Source of the DNA: Pseudarthrobacter sp. SSS035
GTDB lineage: Bacteria > Actinomycetota > Actinomycetes > Actinomycetales > Micrococcaceae
Direction of reading: 5' to 3'
DNA length: 64,000 nucleotides
NCBI RefSeq assembly: GCF_023273875.1
Contig: NZ_CP096882.1
Coordinates: forward strand, 1,426,001 to 1,490,000
Position numbers and translations under genes: made by a program. Shown piece after piece: positions 16,680 through 25,553 of this stretch (position 1 is its first letter; every line of letters starts with the position of its first letter). Under the pieces are notes generated by a model. It saw only the letters and a list, made by a program, of their open reading frames with translations. It made no database searches and was not told the origin of the DNA.

Positions 16680-18029
16680 ATGCAGGTGAACTCTGAGCCA
16701 ACTACCCTCCCGGACCCGTCCCGGCCCGCAGGCCCCGCGCCGCGGTCGCCCAAGGCGAGGGCCGCCGTCGTCGGTCATCAACTCAGCGCCGGGGACGCTG
16801 AAAAGGCGGCAGCGCTGCGGAAAATGAAGCTTGTGGCGCTGGGACTCCTCATTGCCATGGCCATCGTTTTTGTGTTCGCATTCGCGCTGCAGAAGGAGTA
16901 TCCGTGGCTGCAGTACGTCCGGGCCGCGGCTGAGGGCGGCATGGTGGGCGCGCTGGCCGACTGGTTCGCCGTCACCGCGCTGTTCAAGTACCCCATGGGC
17001 ATCAAGATCCCGCACACCGCCATTATCCCGCGCCGCAAGGACCAGATCGGGGCGTCGCTGGGCGAGTTTGTGGAGACCAACTTCCTGTCCGAGCAGGTGG
17101 TCCAGGAGAAGCTCGCTTCGGTGGACGTGGCGCGGAAGGCCGGCCAATGGCTCGCCGGTCCGGGTGGCGCCGAGCGCGTGGCGAAGGAGGGTGCCGCCGT
17201 CATCCGCGGTGCGTTCAAGGTGTTGAACGACGACGACGTCCAGGCGGTCATCGAGGGAATGGTGCGTAAGCACCTGCTGGCTCCGCCGTGGGGACCGCCA
17301 GTGGGCAGGATGGCGGAACGGATTTTTGCCGATGGGCACCACCACAAGCTCGTGGACCTGCTGGTTGACCGCGCAGCGGACTGGGTGGACGACAATCACG
17401 AAACCGTCAGCCGGCTAGTCTCGGACCGGTCCCCCACCTGGGTTCCGCAGTTTGTGGACGGGCTGGTGGGCGACAAGGTTTACGTGGAGATCCTCAAGTT
17501 CACGCGCGCCGTCCAGTCCGATCCGAACCACCAGGTCCGGCAGCAGATCGACAAGTACCTGAACGACCTCGCGCAGGACCTTCAGCATGATCCCGCGATG
17601 ATCGCCCGGGCCGAGGACATCAAGGCACAGGTTCTGGGAGACCCCGAGGTCCGCGAGCTGGCCTCCCGCACCTGGGGAACCGTGAAGAGCGCCCTGCTGT
17701 CTGCGGTGGACGATCCGGACAGTGAACTGACGGTTCGGTTCAAGGCGGCGGTGCGCGATTTCGGCTCACGCCTGGTGAACGACGCCGAACTGGCCGGCAA
17801 GGTCAATGCCTGGATCGGCGACGCCGCCGGTTACCTGGTGCGGACCTACCGCTCCGACATCGCCGGCGTGATCACCGATACCGTGGCCCGCTGGGATGCC
17901 GAGGAAACGTCGCAGAAGATCGAACTCCAGGTGGGCAAAGACCTGCAGTTCATCCGGATCAACGGCACCGTGGTGGGCTCACTGGCCGGGCTGGTCATCT
18001 TCAGCGCGGCGCACCTGGTCTTCGGTTAG
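16680..18029 (+). CDS. DUF445 family membrane protein
   Basis: 449 residues. After a polar N-terminus, a membrane helix lies at about 43-65 (LVALGLLIAMAIVFVFAF). It is followed by the family signature GGMVGALADWFAVTALFKYP and HTAIIPRRKDQIGASLGEFV. A long alpha-helical soluble region follows, and a C-terminal membrane helix (GSLAGLVIFSAAHLVF) ends the protein. DUF445 proteins are widespread and uncharacterised. Transcription ends at the palindromic element at 18044-18101. Confidence 0.85.
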   Translation: MQVNSEPTTLPDPSRPAGPAPRSPKARAAVVGHQLSAGDAEKAAALRKMKLVALGLLIAMAIVFVFAFALQKEYPWLQYVRAAAEGGMVGALADWFAVTALFKYPMGIKIPHTAIIPRRKDQIGASLGEFVETNFLSEQVVQEKLASVDVARKAGQWLAGPGGAERVAKEGAAVIRGAFKVLNDDDVQAVIEGMVRKHLLAPPWGPPVGRMAERIFADGHHHKLVDLLVDRAADWVDDNHETVSRLVSDRSPTWVPQFVDGLVGDKVYVEILKFTRAVQSDPNHQVRQQIDKYLNDLAQDLQHDPAMIARAEDIKAQVLGDPEVRELASRTWGTVKSALLSAVDDPDSELTVRFKAAVRDFGSRLVNDAELAGKVNAWIGDAAGYLVRTYRSDIAGVITDTVARWDAEETSQKIELQVGKDLQFIRINGTVVGSLAGLVIFSAAHLVFG

Positions 18030-18043
18030 CCGCGCCTTCCACC

Positions 18044-18101
18044 GGCGCGAGGGGACACTTGGGGCCCTCGACTCCGGGGGCCTCAAGTGTCCGTTCGCGC
18101 C
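18044..18101. repeat. Palindromic intergenic repeat (also terminator-like)
   Basis: Two inverted 24-base half-sites (18044-18067 and 18078-18101) differ at only three positions, with a ten-base loop. A TTTT run follows on the plus strand. The half-site core CGGACACTTGAGGCCC resembles copies at 44911-44936, 51999-52022, 52039-52060 and 52070-52092. It lies between two convergent genes. Confidence 0.75.
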
Positions 18102-18116
18102 GTTTTGACCTGACGG

Positions 18117-18866
18117 CTACGCGAAGGACTCCAGCTGCACGCCGGCACCTTCGAGCCCGGCGCGAACACCGGCGGCCATTTCCACGGCTCCGGGGGTGTC
18201 GCCGTGGATGCACAGGGAGTCGGGCCGGACCTGAACCACCGTTCCGTCCACGGCCACAACTTCGCCCTTCGTCGCGAGGCGCACTGCGCGCTCAACGATC
18301 GAGTCGACGTCGTGGAGGACAGCACCAGCCTGGGAGCGCGGCACCAAAGTCCCGTCCGCCTGGTATGCGCGGTCCACAAAGGCCTCAACAAACACCGGGT
18401 GGCCGGCTTCCTTGGCCTGGATCAGCAGCTGTGAGCCCGGCAGGCCGAGGATCGGCAGGCCGGGGTCGTAGGCCTGGATGGCGGCAACCACGGCGGACGC
18501 CTGCTCGGCGTCGTGGACCAGGCGGTTGTACAGGGCGCCATGGGGTTTGACGTAGTCAACGGAGGCCCCGACGGCGTGCGCCACGCCGTCGAGCGCGCCC
18601 AGCTGGTAGAGGACGTCACCGAACAGCTCATCGAAGGACATGTCCAGGGACCGGCGGCCGAAGCCGGCCAGGTCCCGGTACCCCACGTGCGCACCAACGG
18701 TGACGTCGAGCTCGAAGGCGGCGCGGCAGCTGTCCAGCATGGTGACGGGATCCCCCGCGTGGAAGCCGCAGGCCACGTTCGCGCTGGTCACCAGCCGGAA
18801 CATGGCGGCGTCGTCCCCCATGTTCCATGAGCCGAACGATTCGCCGAGGTCAGCGTTAAGATCCAA
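18117..18866 (-). CDS. pxpA: LamB/YcsF family protein, 5-oxoprolinase subunit A
   Basis: 249 residues. It begins LDLNADLGESFGSWNMGDD, the family start, and contains NVACGFHAGDP, GAHVGYRDLAGFGRR and VKPHGALYNR, all conserved in PxpA. PxpA works with PxpB and PxpC to hydrolyse 5-oxoproline using ATP in the cytoplasm. The TTG at 18866 has GGAAGG eight bases upstream. It overlaps the end of the preceding membrane-protein gene by 11 bases. No pxpB or pxpC is present in the window. Confidence 0.87.
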   Translation of the reverse strand: MDLNADLGESFGSWNMGDDAAMFRLVTSANVACGFHAGDPVTMLDSCRAAFELDVTVGAHVGYRDLAGFGRRSLDMSFDELFGDVLYQLGALDGVAHAVGASVDYVKPHGALYNRLVHDAEQASAVVAAIQAYDPGLPILGLPGSQLLIQAKEAGHPVFVEAFVDRAYQADGTLVPRSQAGAVLHDVDSIVERAVRLATKGEVVAVDGTVVQVRPDSLCIHGDTPGAVEMAAGVRAGLEGAGVQLESFA

Positions 18867-19659
18867 GGTTGTTGCCTTCCAGAGTAAGTTTTTCCGGTTC
18901 CGCCGCCACGGCCCTGAGCTCCCCCGGGATGGTGTCCGGCATGGGGCCAAAGGCTTCCTTGGCGTTCGCCACCACGGCGCGGCCCATAATGAGGTTACCG
19001 GCACCGCCCACCACCGCGCCGATGCCGAACGGAAGCGCCCGGCCAAGCAGGGCCGTGCCTTGGCGTTTGAGCAGGTTCTTGAGGAAGGCCCTCTGGATCT
19101 TGTTCCGAATGGCACCGAAGCCCGATGGCATGGACTTGGTCAGCACGTTGCCCCACGCCTGGGTGGCGCTCGCTCCCTTGCCCATGGCCTGGCCGCTCAG
19201 CGTTCCCAGCAGTGACGTCCCCTCCTCGCCCAGCATGATGGCCATGACCATGGTGCTGGCCTTTTCCGGGTTGGTCAGCCGGATGCCATGAAGTTCCGCC
19301 AGCGAGGTGGCATAAAGTGCCGTGGCCTCAAGGAAGCCAACGGTAGCCACGGCGGAGAGGCCCAGGGAGGCCACGGTTCCGACGCCGGGCACAACGGCAG
19401 TTGCCCCGACGATCGCACCGCCGCCGGTCACCGCCCGCAGGTAGTCGCGTTCCAGGATCTCCGCGAGCCTGGCGGCGCTGGCGCGCGGGTGCTTGCGTTG
19501 CAGCCGCCGGACGTAGGCGAGCACCAGCGGCCGCTGGATTTCGACTGCCCGGAGGAGCATGTTGTGGACTCCGGGTTTCGGCTTGCCGTCGGCGTCGAAC
19601 ACCGCGTTGTGGGCGGTCTCCTGTGCGATACGTACTGCGGGATTGCTGCGCTTGGCCAT
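18856..19659 (-). CDS. Hydrophobic Gly/Ala-rich protein, possibly EcsC-like
   Basis: 267 residues from the ATG at 19659 (AGAGGTG upstream). After a basic N-terminal region with RRLQRKHPRASAARLAEILE come glycine-rich hydrophobic stretches (VTGGGAIVGATAVVPGVG, then VASLGLSAVATVGFLEATAL). A second such region lies at about 200-230 (GIGAVVGGAGNLIMGRAVV). The pattern resembles EcsC-type membrane-associated proteins, but I am not certain of the family. Upstream and overlapping pxpA, so probably cotranscribed with it. Confidence 0.65.
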   Translation of the reverse strand: MAKRSNPAVRIAQETAHNAVFDADGKPKPGVHNMLLRAVEIQRPLVLAYVRRLQRKHPRASAARLAEILERDYLRAVTGGGAIVGATAVVPGVGTVASLGLSAVATVGFLEATALYATSLAELHGIRLTNPEKASTMVMAIMLGEEGTSLLGTLSGQAMGKGASATQAWGNVLTKSMPSGFGAIRNKIQRAFLKNLLKRQGTALLGRALPFGIGAVVGGAGNLIMGRAVVANAKEAFGPMPDTIPGELRAVAAEPEKLTLEGNNLGS

Positions 19660-19812
19660 GGTCACCTCTGCTTCGGTACTGCTTGTGTCCGCCGGCAGTT
19701 TTGGCTGCGGCCCTCCCTTAACACTAAGGGTGCTTAAGAATAAGCGGTCCCGGCGCCCACCGGACCACGTCGTTGAGTTCCGCCAAAAACCGGCCCAGCC
19801 TAGACTTGCCCT

Positions 19813-21039
19813 ATGCCCACACTCCAAGCCCTGCGGCCCTTTGCGCACCGCGAGTACCGGGTCCTCATAGCGGCGCTGGCCATCTCCATTTTCGGATCCG
19901 GAATGTGGGCTGTCGCCATGGTCTACCAGGTGATCCACCTCGGCGGCGGCCCGCTGGAGCTGTCCCTGGTGGCCACTGCCGGCAGCATCGGCCTGGTGGC
20001 CTTCGTCCTCGCGGGCGGGATCGCCGCTGACCGCGTGCCGCAGCGGCTCCTGATCATTGCCGTTGAAGGTGCCAACCTCGCCGTTATCGCGGCGATCAGC
20101 GGGCTGGCCATGGCCGGGTGGCTGCAGCTGTGGCATCTCGCCGTGGGCAGCTTTGTGCTGGGCGTGGGCGCCGCGTTCTTCTTCCCTGCCTACTCCGCGA
20201 TCCTGCCGCGCATCCTGCCGCCCGAGGACCTGCTGGCCGCGAACGGCATGGAGGGGACCATGCGGCCCATCCTCCAGCAGGCGGCCGGACCCGCCGTGGC
20301 GGGCGTGGTGGTGGCGGCGCTCTCGCCGTCGCACGCCGTGACCGGAGTGGCCACCTGCCACCTGCTGGCGTTCATCGTCCTGAACTTCCTGGGGCGCCAT
20401 GCCCTGGACGCGCCCCACAACGGGGCCGACGGCGGGAGCGCGAGGGCCGGGGCGGGGGCGCACGCCGGGGCAGACGCAGACGCCGGGGCAACGGGCGCCG
20501 CAAAAACGTCCTTCTTCCACGACCTCCGCGAGGGCATCAGCTACACCATCCGCACACCGTGGCTGCTGTGGACCTTGCTGTGGGCCGGCGTATCGGTGCT
20601 GTTCCTGATCGGTCCCATCGAAGTGCTGATGCCGTTTGTGGTCCGCGACCAGCTCGGCGGTGACTCGAGCATGTTCGGCTTCCTGCTGGCCGTGATGGGC
20701 GTGGGCGGGGCCGTCGGCTCCCTGGTGACCGCATCCCTGAAACTGCCGCGCCGCTACCTCACGGTCATGATGGTGTCCTGGGGTGCGGGCAGCCTGCCGC
20801 TGGCCGCCGTCGGCATTCTGGACAGCTTCTGGACCGTGGCCGCCGCAATGTTCGTCTGGGGCGCCACCGGCAGCGTGGGCATGGTCTTCCCCATCTGGGC
20901 AATTTTCCTGGCCGCCGGCGTCGTCTGCCCGGTCCTGGCGGTGGTCGCCATGATCGCCGCCAGGATGCCCGCCGACGAACTGGCCCACCCGCTGGACAGG
21001 CCAGTTGTGGTGGAACGCACGACGGCGGCAGGAGACTGA
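19813..21039 (+). CDS. MFS transporter, EntS/MFS_3-like, apparently shortened
   Basis: 408 residues, N-terminal AHREYRVLIAALAISIFGSG and a GIAADRVPQRLLI loop typical of the MFS_3/EntS group of exporters. The central cytoplasmic loop is low-complexity (Ala, Gly, Asp, His; about 203-233). Near the C-terminus, WGATGSVGMV runs straight into FPIWAIFLAAGVVCPVLAVV. In the family an additional stretch of roughly 40 residues with the LGRVSS-type motif normally lies between these. This suggests an in-frame internal deletion removing about one helical hairpin. Whether it still transports is doubtful. Confidence 0.75.
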   Translation: MPTLQALRPFAHREYRVLIAALAISIFGSGMWAVAMVYQVIHLGGGPLELSLVATAGSIGLVAFVLAGGIAADRVPQRLLIIAVEGANLAVIAAISGLAMAGWLQLWHLAVGSFVLGVGAAFFFPAYSAILPRILPPEDLLAANGMEGTMRPILQQAAGPAVAGVVVAALSPSHAVTGVATCHLLAFIVLNFLGRHALDAPHNGADGGSARAGAGAHAGADADAGATGAAKTSFFHDLREGISYTIRTPWLLWTLLWAGVSVLFLIGPIEVLMPFVVRDQLGGDSSMFGFLLAVMGVGGAVGSLVTASLKLPRRYLTVMMVSWGAGSLPLAAVGILDSFWTVAAAMFVWGATGSVGMVFPIWAIFLAAGVVCPVLAVVAMIAARMPADELAHPLDRPVVVERTTAAGD

Positions 21040-21060
21040 CGCACCCCGTCACCTGAGGCT

Positions 21061-21094
21061 CGCAATCACGTCAGGCGCGCAATCACGTCAGGCG
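21061..21094. repeat. Perfect 17-bp tandem duplication
   Basis: CGCAATCACGTCAGGCG occurs at 21061-21077 and again at 21078-21094. The second copy includes the stop codon of the leftward GH65 gene (21088-21090). It lies between convergent genes. Confidence 0.9.
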
Positions 21095-23430
21095 CGGAAC
21101 CCCACAATGGGGAGGCTCGCCGTCGGGGGCCCGCTGGGGAAGACAGTGCGTTCCGGAACCTCAAAGGGATCCAGGGCAACCCGGACCGCTACTTCACCAA
21201 TGCTGTGCACTTGACCGCGGACATCCACGTCGAGCGGTCCGCCGCTGCGGACGCTGAGCGTGAGTGCCCCGGCGTCAAGCTCCACCAGCAGGAGCCGGCC
21301 CTGGATCTTCAGGTGGAAGGACAGCGCCTCCCACTCTGCCGGAAGCCGCGGATCGAAGAACGGCAGGTGGCCCTGGTCCCTAAGCCCGGCAAAACCGGAG
21401 ACCAGCGAGCTCCAGACTCCCCCGGCGGAGGCGATGTGCACGCCGTCGATCGTGTTGCCATGGGTGTCGTCCAGGTCGATGAAAACGGCGTTCGTGAAGT
21501 GCTCCAGGGCGGCCTCAGCGTGCCCCACCTCGGCAGCCATGATCCCCTGCACGCAGGCGGACAGGGTGGAATCGCCGGTGGTGATGGGGTCGTAAAAATC
21601 GAACGCGCGGCGCTTCTCCTCGGCGGAGAAATCCTGCCACTGCAGGAACATGGCCAGCACTGTGTCTGCCTGCTTCAGCACCTGGTGCCGGTAGATCACA
21701 AGCGGGTGGAAGTTCAGCAGCAGCGGGTACTTCGACCTGGGAGTGGTCCAGTCCCACGGCTCCAGGGTCATGAAGTCGTTGTCCTGCGAGTAGACCTGCA
21801 GGTCTTCGTCGAAGGGCAGGTGGATGCGGGCCGCGGCCTGCTCCCACAGCTCGCGTTCGGCGTCGTCGATCTCCGGGTGGTCCAGCGCCGCAGCCGCGCG
21901 CAAGTTAAAGCGGGCCATCACGTTGGTATAGAGGTTGTCGTTGACAACCGCCGTGTACTCGTCAGGGCCGGTAACGCCGTGGATGTGGAAGGCCCCGTCC
22001 TTGCCGAAGAAGCCCAAGGCGGCCCACATGCGGGCGGTTTCGATCAGGAGTTCGGCACCCATACCCTCGCGGAAGGTTTCGTCGCCGCTGGCCCACAGGT
22101 AGCGGTTGGTGGCGAAGGCGATAGCCGCAGCGATGTGGAACTGCGCCGTGCCGGCGGCGTAATAGGCGCTGGCTTCAAGTCCGTTGATGGTGCGCCACGG
22201 GAACAGTGCGCCCTCCACGCTGAGCTCCTTGGCCCGGATCTTGGCGGCCGGCAGCATGTCGTGCCGGAACTCCAGGACCTGGCGGGCGCCGCCGGGGTTC
22301 GTGTAGGTGAGGTAGGGCAGGAGGTAGACCTCCTGGTCCCAGAAATAGTGCCCCTCATAGCCTGAGCCCGTGACGCCCTTCGCGGGGATGCCGGCGATGT
22401 CGGCCCGCGCGGTGGCCTGGGCCAGCTGGAACAGGTTCCAACGGATGGCCTGCTGGAGCTCGGGCTGGCCGCCCACCTCTATGTCCGAGGTGTCCCAGTA
22501 CGCGCGGTAATGCTCGCGGCTCTCGGTGAAGATGTCCTCCACAGACCGGAGCCCGGCTTCGGCGGCCTCCGCCGCGTCCCGATCCGAGTCCTGGACGCCG
22601 CGGCCGGCGGCATAGCTGACGCCCTTTTCGAGCCGGAACGGCTCGTCGGCGCGGACGGCAAGGACGTACCGGACGCTACTGTCGTCTTCGCCTGCCACGG
22701 TCTCAAAGGGCTGGTGGCCGGCGGAAGTCCAGTGGTCCACGGCGATTCCCACGCGCTGCCCGGATTCCGCCGCTTCCCAGGAGAGACGGAGCGAGCCGTC
22801 GCCGCCGTCGGTCCTTACCGGGAGGAGCACCCGGCCTGCGTGCCGGCCTGCCCGGCGCGGGTCATGCGCCGAGTGGTCCTCCACAGGCTGGTCCTGGCGG
22901 TTGATGACGGAGGACGTCACATCGGCGGAAACCTCGCGGTCCGAAGCTACTTCGAGCGAGATGCCCAGGCTGCCGCGCGAGGCGAAGCCCACGGCGCGGC
23001 GTTCTGTGGTGGTCACCGTGGCGCCGGACCGGCACAGCCAGGTGATCCGGCATTCGTAGATGCCGGTGGCGAAGTCGACGGAGCGGCGGTAGTCCAGCAC
23101 GGCTGATTCGGCGAGGGTGAGGCTCTCGCCGTCGATGATCACCGTGAAGTTGTTCGCATCAGGAATGTAGATGATCCGCTGTCCGGTCCGGGCGAAACCG
23201 AACGCGTTCTCCGCATGCTTGATGTCCCAGATCTCATGGAGGCCGTTGATGAAGCTGCCCGGAAGGTCTGCGTCCGAGGCCGCCCAGTGCGCACCGCGGA
23301 TGCCCAGATGGCCGTTGCCCAGGGCAAATAGCGTCTCAAGGGTGCCCGCGCTGCCCGGCTGGTGGCGTGTTTCCACAAGCTGCCAGGGGGTGTTGGGGAA
23401 CCGTTCACGGTCCGCGGTGATAAGAGCCAT
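21088..23430 (-). CDS. Glycoside hydrolase family 65 phosphorylase (maltose/trehalose/kojibiose type)
   Basis: 780 residues with the three GH65 parts: N-terminal beta-sandwich (LFALGNGHLGIRGAHW), (alpha/alpha)6 barrel from about 320, and C-terminal beta domain. The barrel has GYEGHYFWDQEVYLLPYLTY and the catalytic acid Glu491 in GVTGPDEYTAVVNDN. The KQADTV and GDSTLSACVQGI motifs line the phosphate site. Family enzymes split alpha-glucosyl disaccharides with phosphate to beta-glucose 1-phosphate plus glucose. The next gene encodes beta-phosphoglucomutase, which would convert that product, so a phosphorylase rather than a hydrolase is strongly supported. Substrate linkage is not readable. Confidence 0.88.
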   Translation of the reverse strand: MALITADRERFPNTPWQLVETRHQPGSAGTLETLFALGNGHLGIRGAHWAASDADLPGSFINGLHEIWDIKHAENAFGFARTGQRIIYIPDANNFTVIIDGESLTLAESAVLDYRRSVDFATGIYECRITWLCRSGATVTTTERRAVGFASRGSLGISLEVASDREVSADVTSSVINRQDQPVEDHSAHDPRRAGRHAGRVLLPVRTDGGDGSLRLSWEAAESGQRVGIAVDHWTSAGHQPFETVAGEDDSSVRYVLAVRADEPFRLEKGVSYAAGRGVQDSDRDAAEAAEAGLRSVEDIFTESREHYRAYWDTSDIEVGGQPELQQAIRWNLFQLAQATARADIAGIPAKGVTGSGYEGHYFWDQEVYLLPYLTYTNPGGARQVLEFRHDMLPAAKIRAKELSVEGALFPWRTINGLEASAYYAAGTAQFHIAAAIAFATNRYLWASGDETFREGMGAELLIETARMWAALGFFGKDGAFHIHGVTGPDEYTAVVNDNLYTNVMARFNLRAAAALDHPEIDDAERELWEQAAARIHLPFDEDLQVYSQDNDFMTLEPWDWTTPRSKYPLLLNFHPLVIYRHQVLKQADTVLAMFLQWQDFSAEEKRRAFDFYDPITTGDSTLSACVQGIMAAEVGHAEAALEHFTNAVFIDLDDTHGNTIDGVHIASAGGVWSSLVSGFAGLRDQGHLPFFDPRLPAEWEALSFHLKIQGRLLLVELDAGALTLSVRSGGPLDVDVRGQVHSIGEVAVRVALDPFEVPERTVFPSGPPTASLPIVGFRA

Positions 23431-23511
23431 GGTGTTGGGGTCCTTTGGCGTTGTGCGTTGCGGGGAGGTGCTTCGTGCCTGAGGCCGGGGAGCCTCGGGC
23501 GGCGATGGCTG

Positions 23512-24315
23512 TTAGAGCAGTTCGTCGAGGTCGTTGACCACGCTCGTGGCTCCGGCGTCGAGCAGGGTCTGCCGACCGGCGCCGCGGTCCACGCCGATCA
23601 CCGAGTGGAACTGCCCCGCGTGTCCGGCCTGGACACCCGAGACAGCGTCCTCAACCACCACGCACTCTTCGCTGGGCAGGCCCAGCAATTCCGCGGCGTA
23701 CTGGTACGTGGCCGGGCTCGGTTTGCCGGGCAGGCCCTGGGCCGCAGCCACCACACCGTCAACCACTATTTCGAAGTACCCGTTCAGGCCGGCGGCTTTA
23801 AGCACAGCCGGAGCGTTCCGGGATGAGGAGACGACGGCGACCTTGAGTCCGCGGTCCACGGCGGCTTCCAGGAATCGCACTGAGCCCTCAAACGGCTCGA
23901 CGCCGGCGCTGACGATGCCGTTGAAAACCTTGTTTTTCCGGTTGCCCAGTCCCTGGACGGTGGCGTTGGCGGCGTCCTGCTGGGTAAGGTCCTGCTGGGT
24001 GGCGTCCTGCCCGGAGTCCTCGGTGGAACCTTGACCGGTGGTGCCGTCACTGGGTGCTCCTTCGGGGAGCACGATGCCGCGCGACGCCAGGAAGTCCCGG
24101 ACGCCGTCGAACCTGGGCTTGCCGTCGATGTGATCGAAGTAATCGTCCTCGCGGTAGCCGGGCACATCCGGACGGGACGCCAGGAAGCCCTCGAAAAGTT
24201 CCTTCCACGCCTGTTCGTGGACAGTGGCCGTGGGGGTCAGCACGCCGTCGAGGTCGAACAGGATGGCGGAGGCCGTGGTCCAGCTGGTGCTTTGGGCTTT
24301 CAGTACGTCAGTCAT
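23512..24315 (-). CDS. HAD-family beta-phosphoglucomutase
   Basis: 267 residues. The nucleophile motif is FDLDGVLTPT (Asp21, Asp23), with the VVSSSR motif, PGKPSPATY and VVEDAVSGVQAG completing the HAD set. The cap sequence VNGLGNRKN-type (here QGLGNRKNKVFN) matches beta-phosphoglucomutase. It converts beta-glucose 1-phosphate to glucose 6-phosphate. An insert at about 86-118 is low-complexity (DATQQDLTQQDAAN). It lies 81 bases upstream of the GH65 gene in the same direction and is probably the first gene of that operon. Confidence 0.88.
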   Translation of the reverse strand: MTDVLKAQSTSWTTASAILFDLDGVLTPTATVHEQAWKELFEGFLASRPDVPGYREDDYFDHIDGKPRFDGVRDFLASRGIVLPEGAPSDGTTGQGSTEDSGQDATQQDLTQQDAANATVQGLGNRKNKVFNGIVSAGVEPFEGSVRFLEAAVDRGLKVAVVSSSRNAPAVLKAAGLNGYFEIVVDGVVAAAQGLPGKPSPATYQYAAELLGLPSEECVVVEDAVSGVQAGHAGQFHSVIGVDRGAGRQTLLDAGATSVVNDLDELL

Positions 24316-24845
24316 GCGCGGTGTCCTTTCAGACGGCGGGCAACAGGCGGGATGTCACGGGCGGGATGTCACGGGGCGGTAAGTAATGGGGCTATGTAAG
24401 CGGGGGCTGCGCAAACAGGCGGAACGTGGAAGAGCTGGCAGAAAAGCGGCGGGCAGCAAGGAGGGGTCCAAGCAAGGAGCGGAGGGGCGGCCACGATGCC
24501 GCCGGGTCAGCAGGGTCGGCTAAGGGCCACGGTAAAACCACGGCGGGCCGATGGGCTGCTTTTTAACGTCTTCTTCCATCATGAGCGCCTTGGCACGGCC
24601 TGACAACTTGGCGGAGCAGGCATCGTGGCGCAAGGCGGGCAGGAGGCTTGGATGGAGGCCTGGCACATGGCATCTGTCCGGCTGCCCTTTCCGACGGTTT
24701 CAAGGGCCCGCAAAGAGTGGGCCACGGACGAGTGTAAGCGCTTACAAATTTCTCGCGCAACTGTTTTTTCTCATATTGCGGTACCGGGCAAACGCCCTGC
24801 CGGCACAGGGTTCAACCGATCACGCGCTTGAAACGATGACGCAGG
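24316..24845. other. Regulatory intergenic region of the GH65 operon
   Basis: 530 bases with no convincing gene. It holds a perfect LacI-type palindrome at 24733-24746 and a TGTAAGCG half-site at 24395-24402, nearer the operon start. The region is otherwise unremarkable. Confidence 0.6.
24733..24746. promoter_or_regulatory. LacI-family operator palindrome
   Basis: TGTAAGCGCTTACA is a perfect 14-base palindrome with the central CG typical of LacI-family operators; it also matches the form of Firmicute cre sites. It lies about 420 bases upstream of the beta-phosphoglucomutase gene. No LacI gene is in the window. Confidence 0.75.
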
Positions 24846-25463
24846 TCAGCCGAGCACATATTGGCGCAGGAACGCGCTGACGTCCACCATCTCCGTCTTG
24901 CTCATGGCGTGGCCCATGCCCGGATACGTCCTGGCGGTCAGCCGGGTGTTTTCGTTCAGCCATTGTCCGGTGTAGGCCGTGGCGTCCTCATTGATCACCA
25001 GGTCCGCCTTGTCCCGCCCCCAGAAGAAGGGCGGCGGGGCCGTGAAGGATTCGGTCAGGGACAGCAGCTCGTTTTCCAGCACAAAACCGGAAAGCCCAAC
25101 CGTGGCCCTGTAATCCGCGGGATGGAGCCGGAGCAGCGTGCTGGCCATGGCCATCCCCTGCGAGTAACCCAACAGACTCACACTGCTGTGCTGGCTCCTG
25201 ACAGAGTTAATCCACGCCTGGACGGTGTTGGTGGCAGCGATGACATCCGCGAAATCGTTGGCCAGGAAGTAGTCCAGCAGGAACCAGCCGTAGTGGTCGC
25301 CGATCACCATGGGTGCGCGCAGGGCAACACAAGTGAACTCGGCCGGCAGGTATTCGAACAGCCGCACCATCCGCGACTCGTCGGTGCCGTAGCCATGCAT
25401 CATGACGAGCAGCGGTGTGCCGTCCCGTTCGCTTTCCGGCTTGGACCACGTAACTGTTTCCAT
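24846..25463 (-). CDS. Alpha/beta-hydrolase, carboxylesterase/phospholipase family
   Basis: 205 residues, no signal peptide. The oxyanion loop is MMHGYGTDES, the nucleophile elbow is LLGYSQGMAMAS, the acid lies in FFWGRDKADLVI, and the catalytic His is in GMGHAMS. This matches the Abhydrolase_2 group of small cytoplasmic esterases. It stands between the GH65 operon and the MarR gene; no operon partner is evident. Substrate unknown. Confidence 0.83.
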   Translation of the reverse strand: METVTWSKPESERDGTPLLVMMHGYGTDESRMVRLFEYLPAEFTCVALRAPMVIGDHYGWFLLDYFLANDFADVIAATNTVQAWINSVRSQHSSVSLLGYSQGMAMASTLLRLHPADYRATVGLSGFVLENELLSLTESFTAPPPFFWGRDKADLVINEDATAYTGQWLNENTRLTARTYPGMGHAMSKTEMVDVSAFLRQYVLG

Positions 25464-25553
25464 CGGATCAGCGTAGCCAGTCCGGCGGGCCAGCGGCTCG
25501 CATCGACTCCTGCCGCGAATGTGCCGGAAAAGCCGCTCGCCCTGCTTGGCGCT

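Noticed and set aside
19660..20988. An upstream extension of the glycine-rich membrane-type gene to 20988
   Set aside because: The extension runs antisense to the MFS gene; the ATG at 19659 has a good ribosome-binding site and starts a natural protein.
24733..24746. Reading TGTAAGCGCTTACA as a CcpA catabolite site
   Set aside because: CcpA control by cre sites is a Firmicute system; in an actinobacterium a local LacI-family regulator is more likely.
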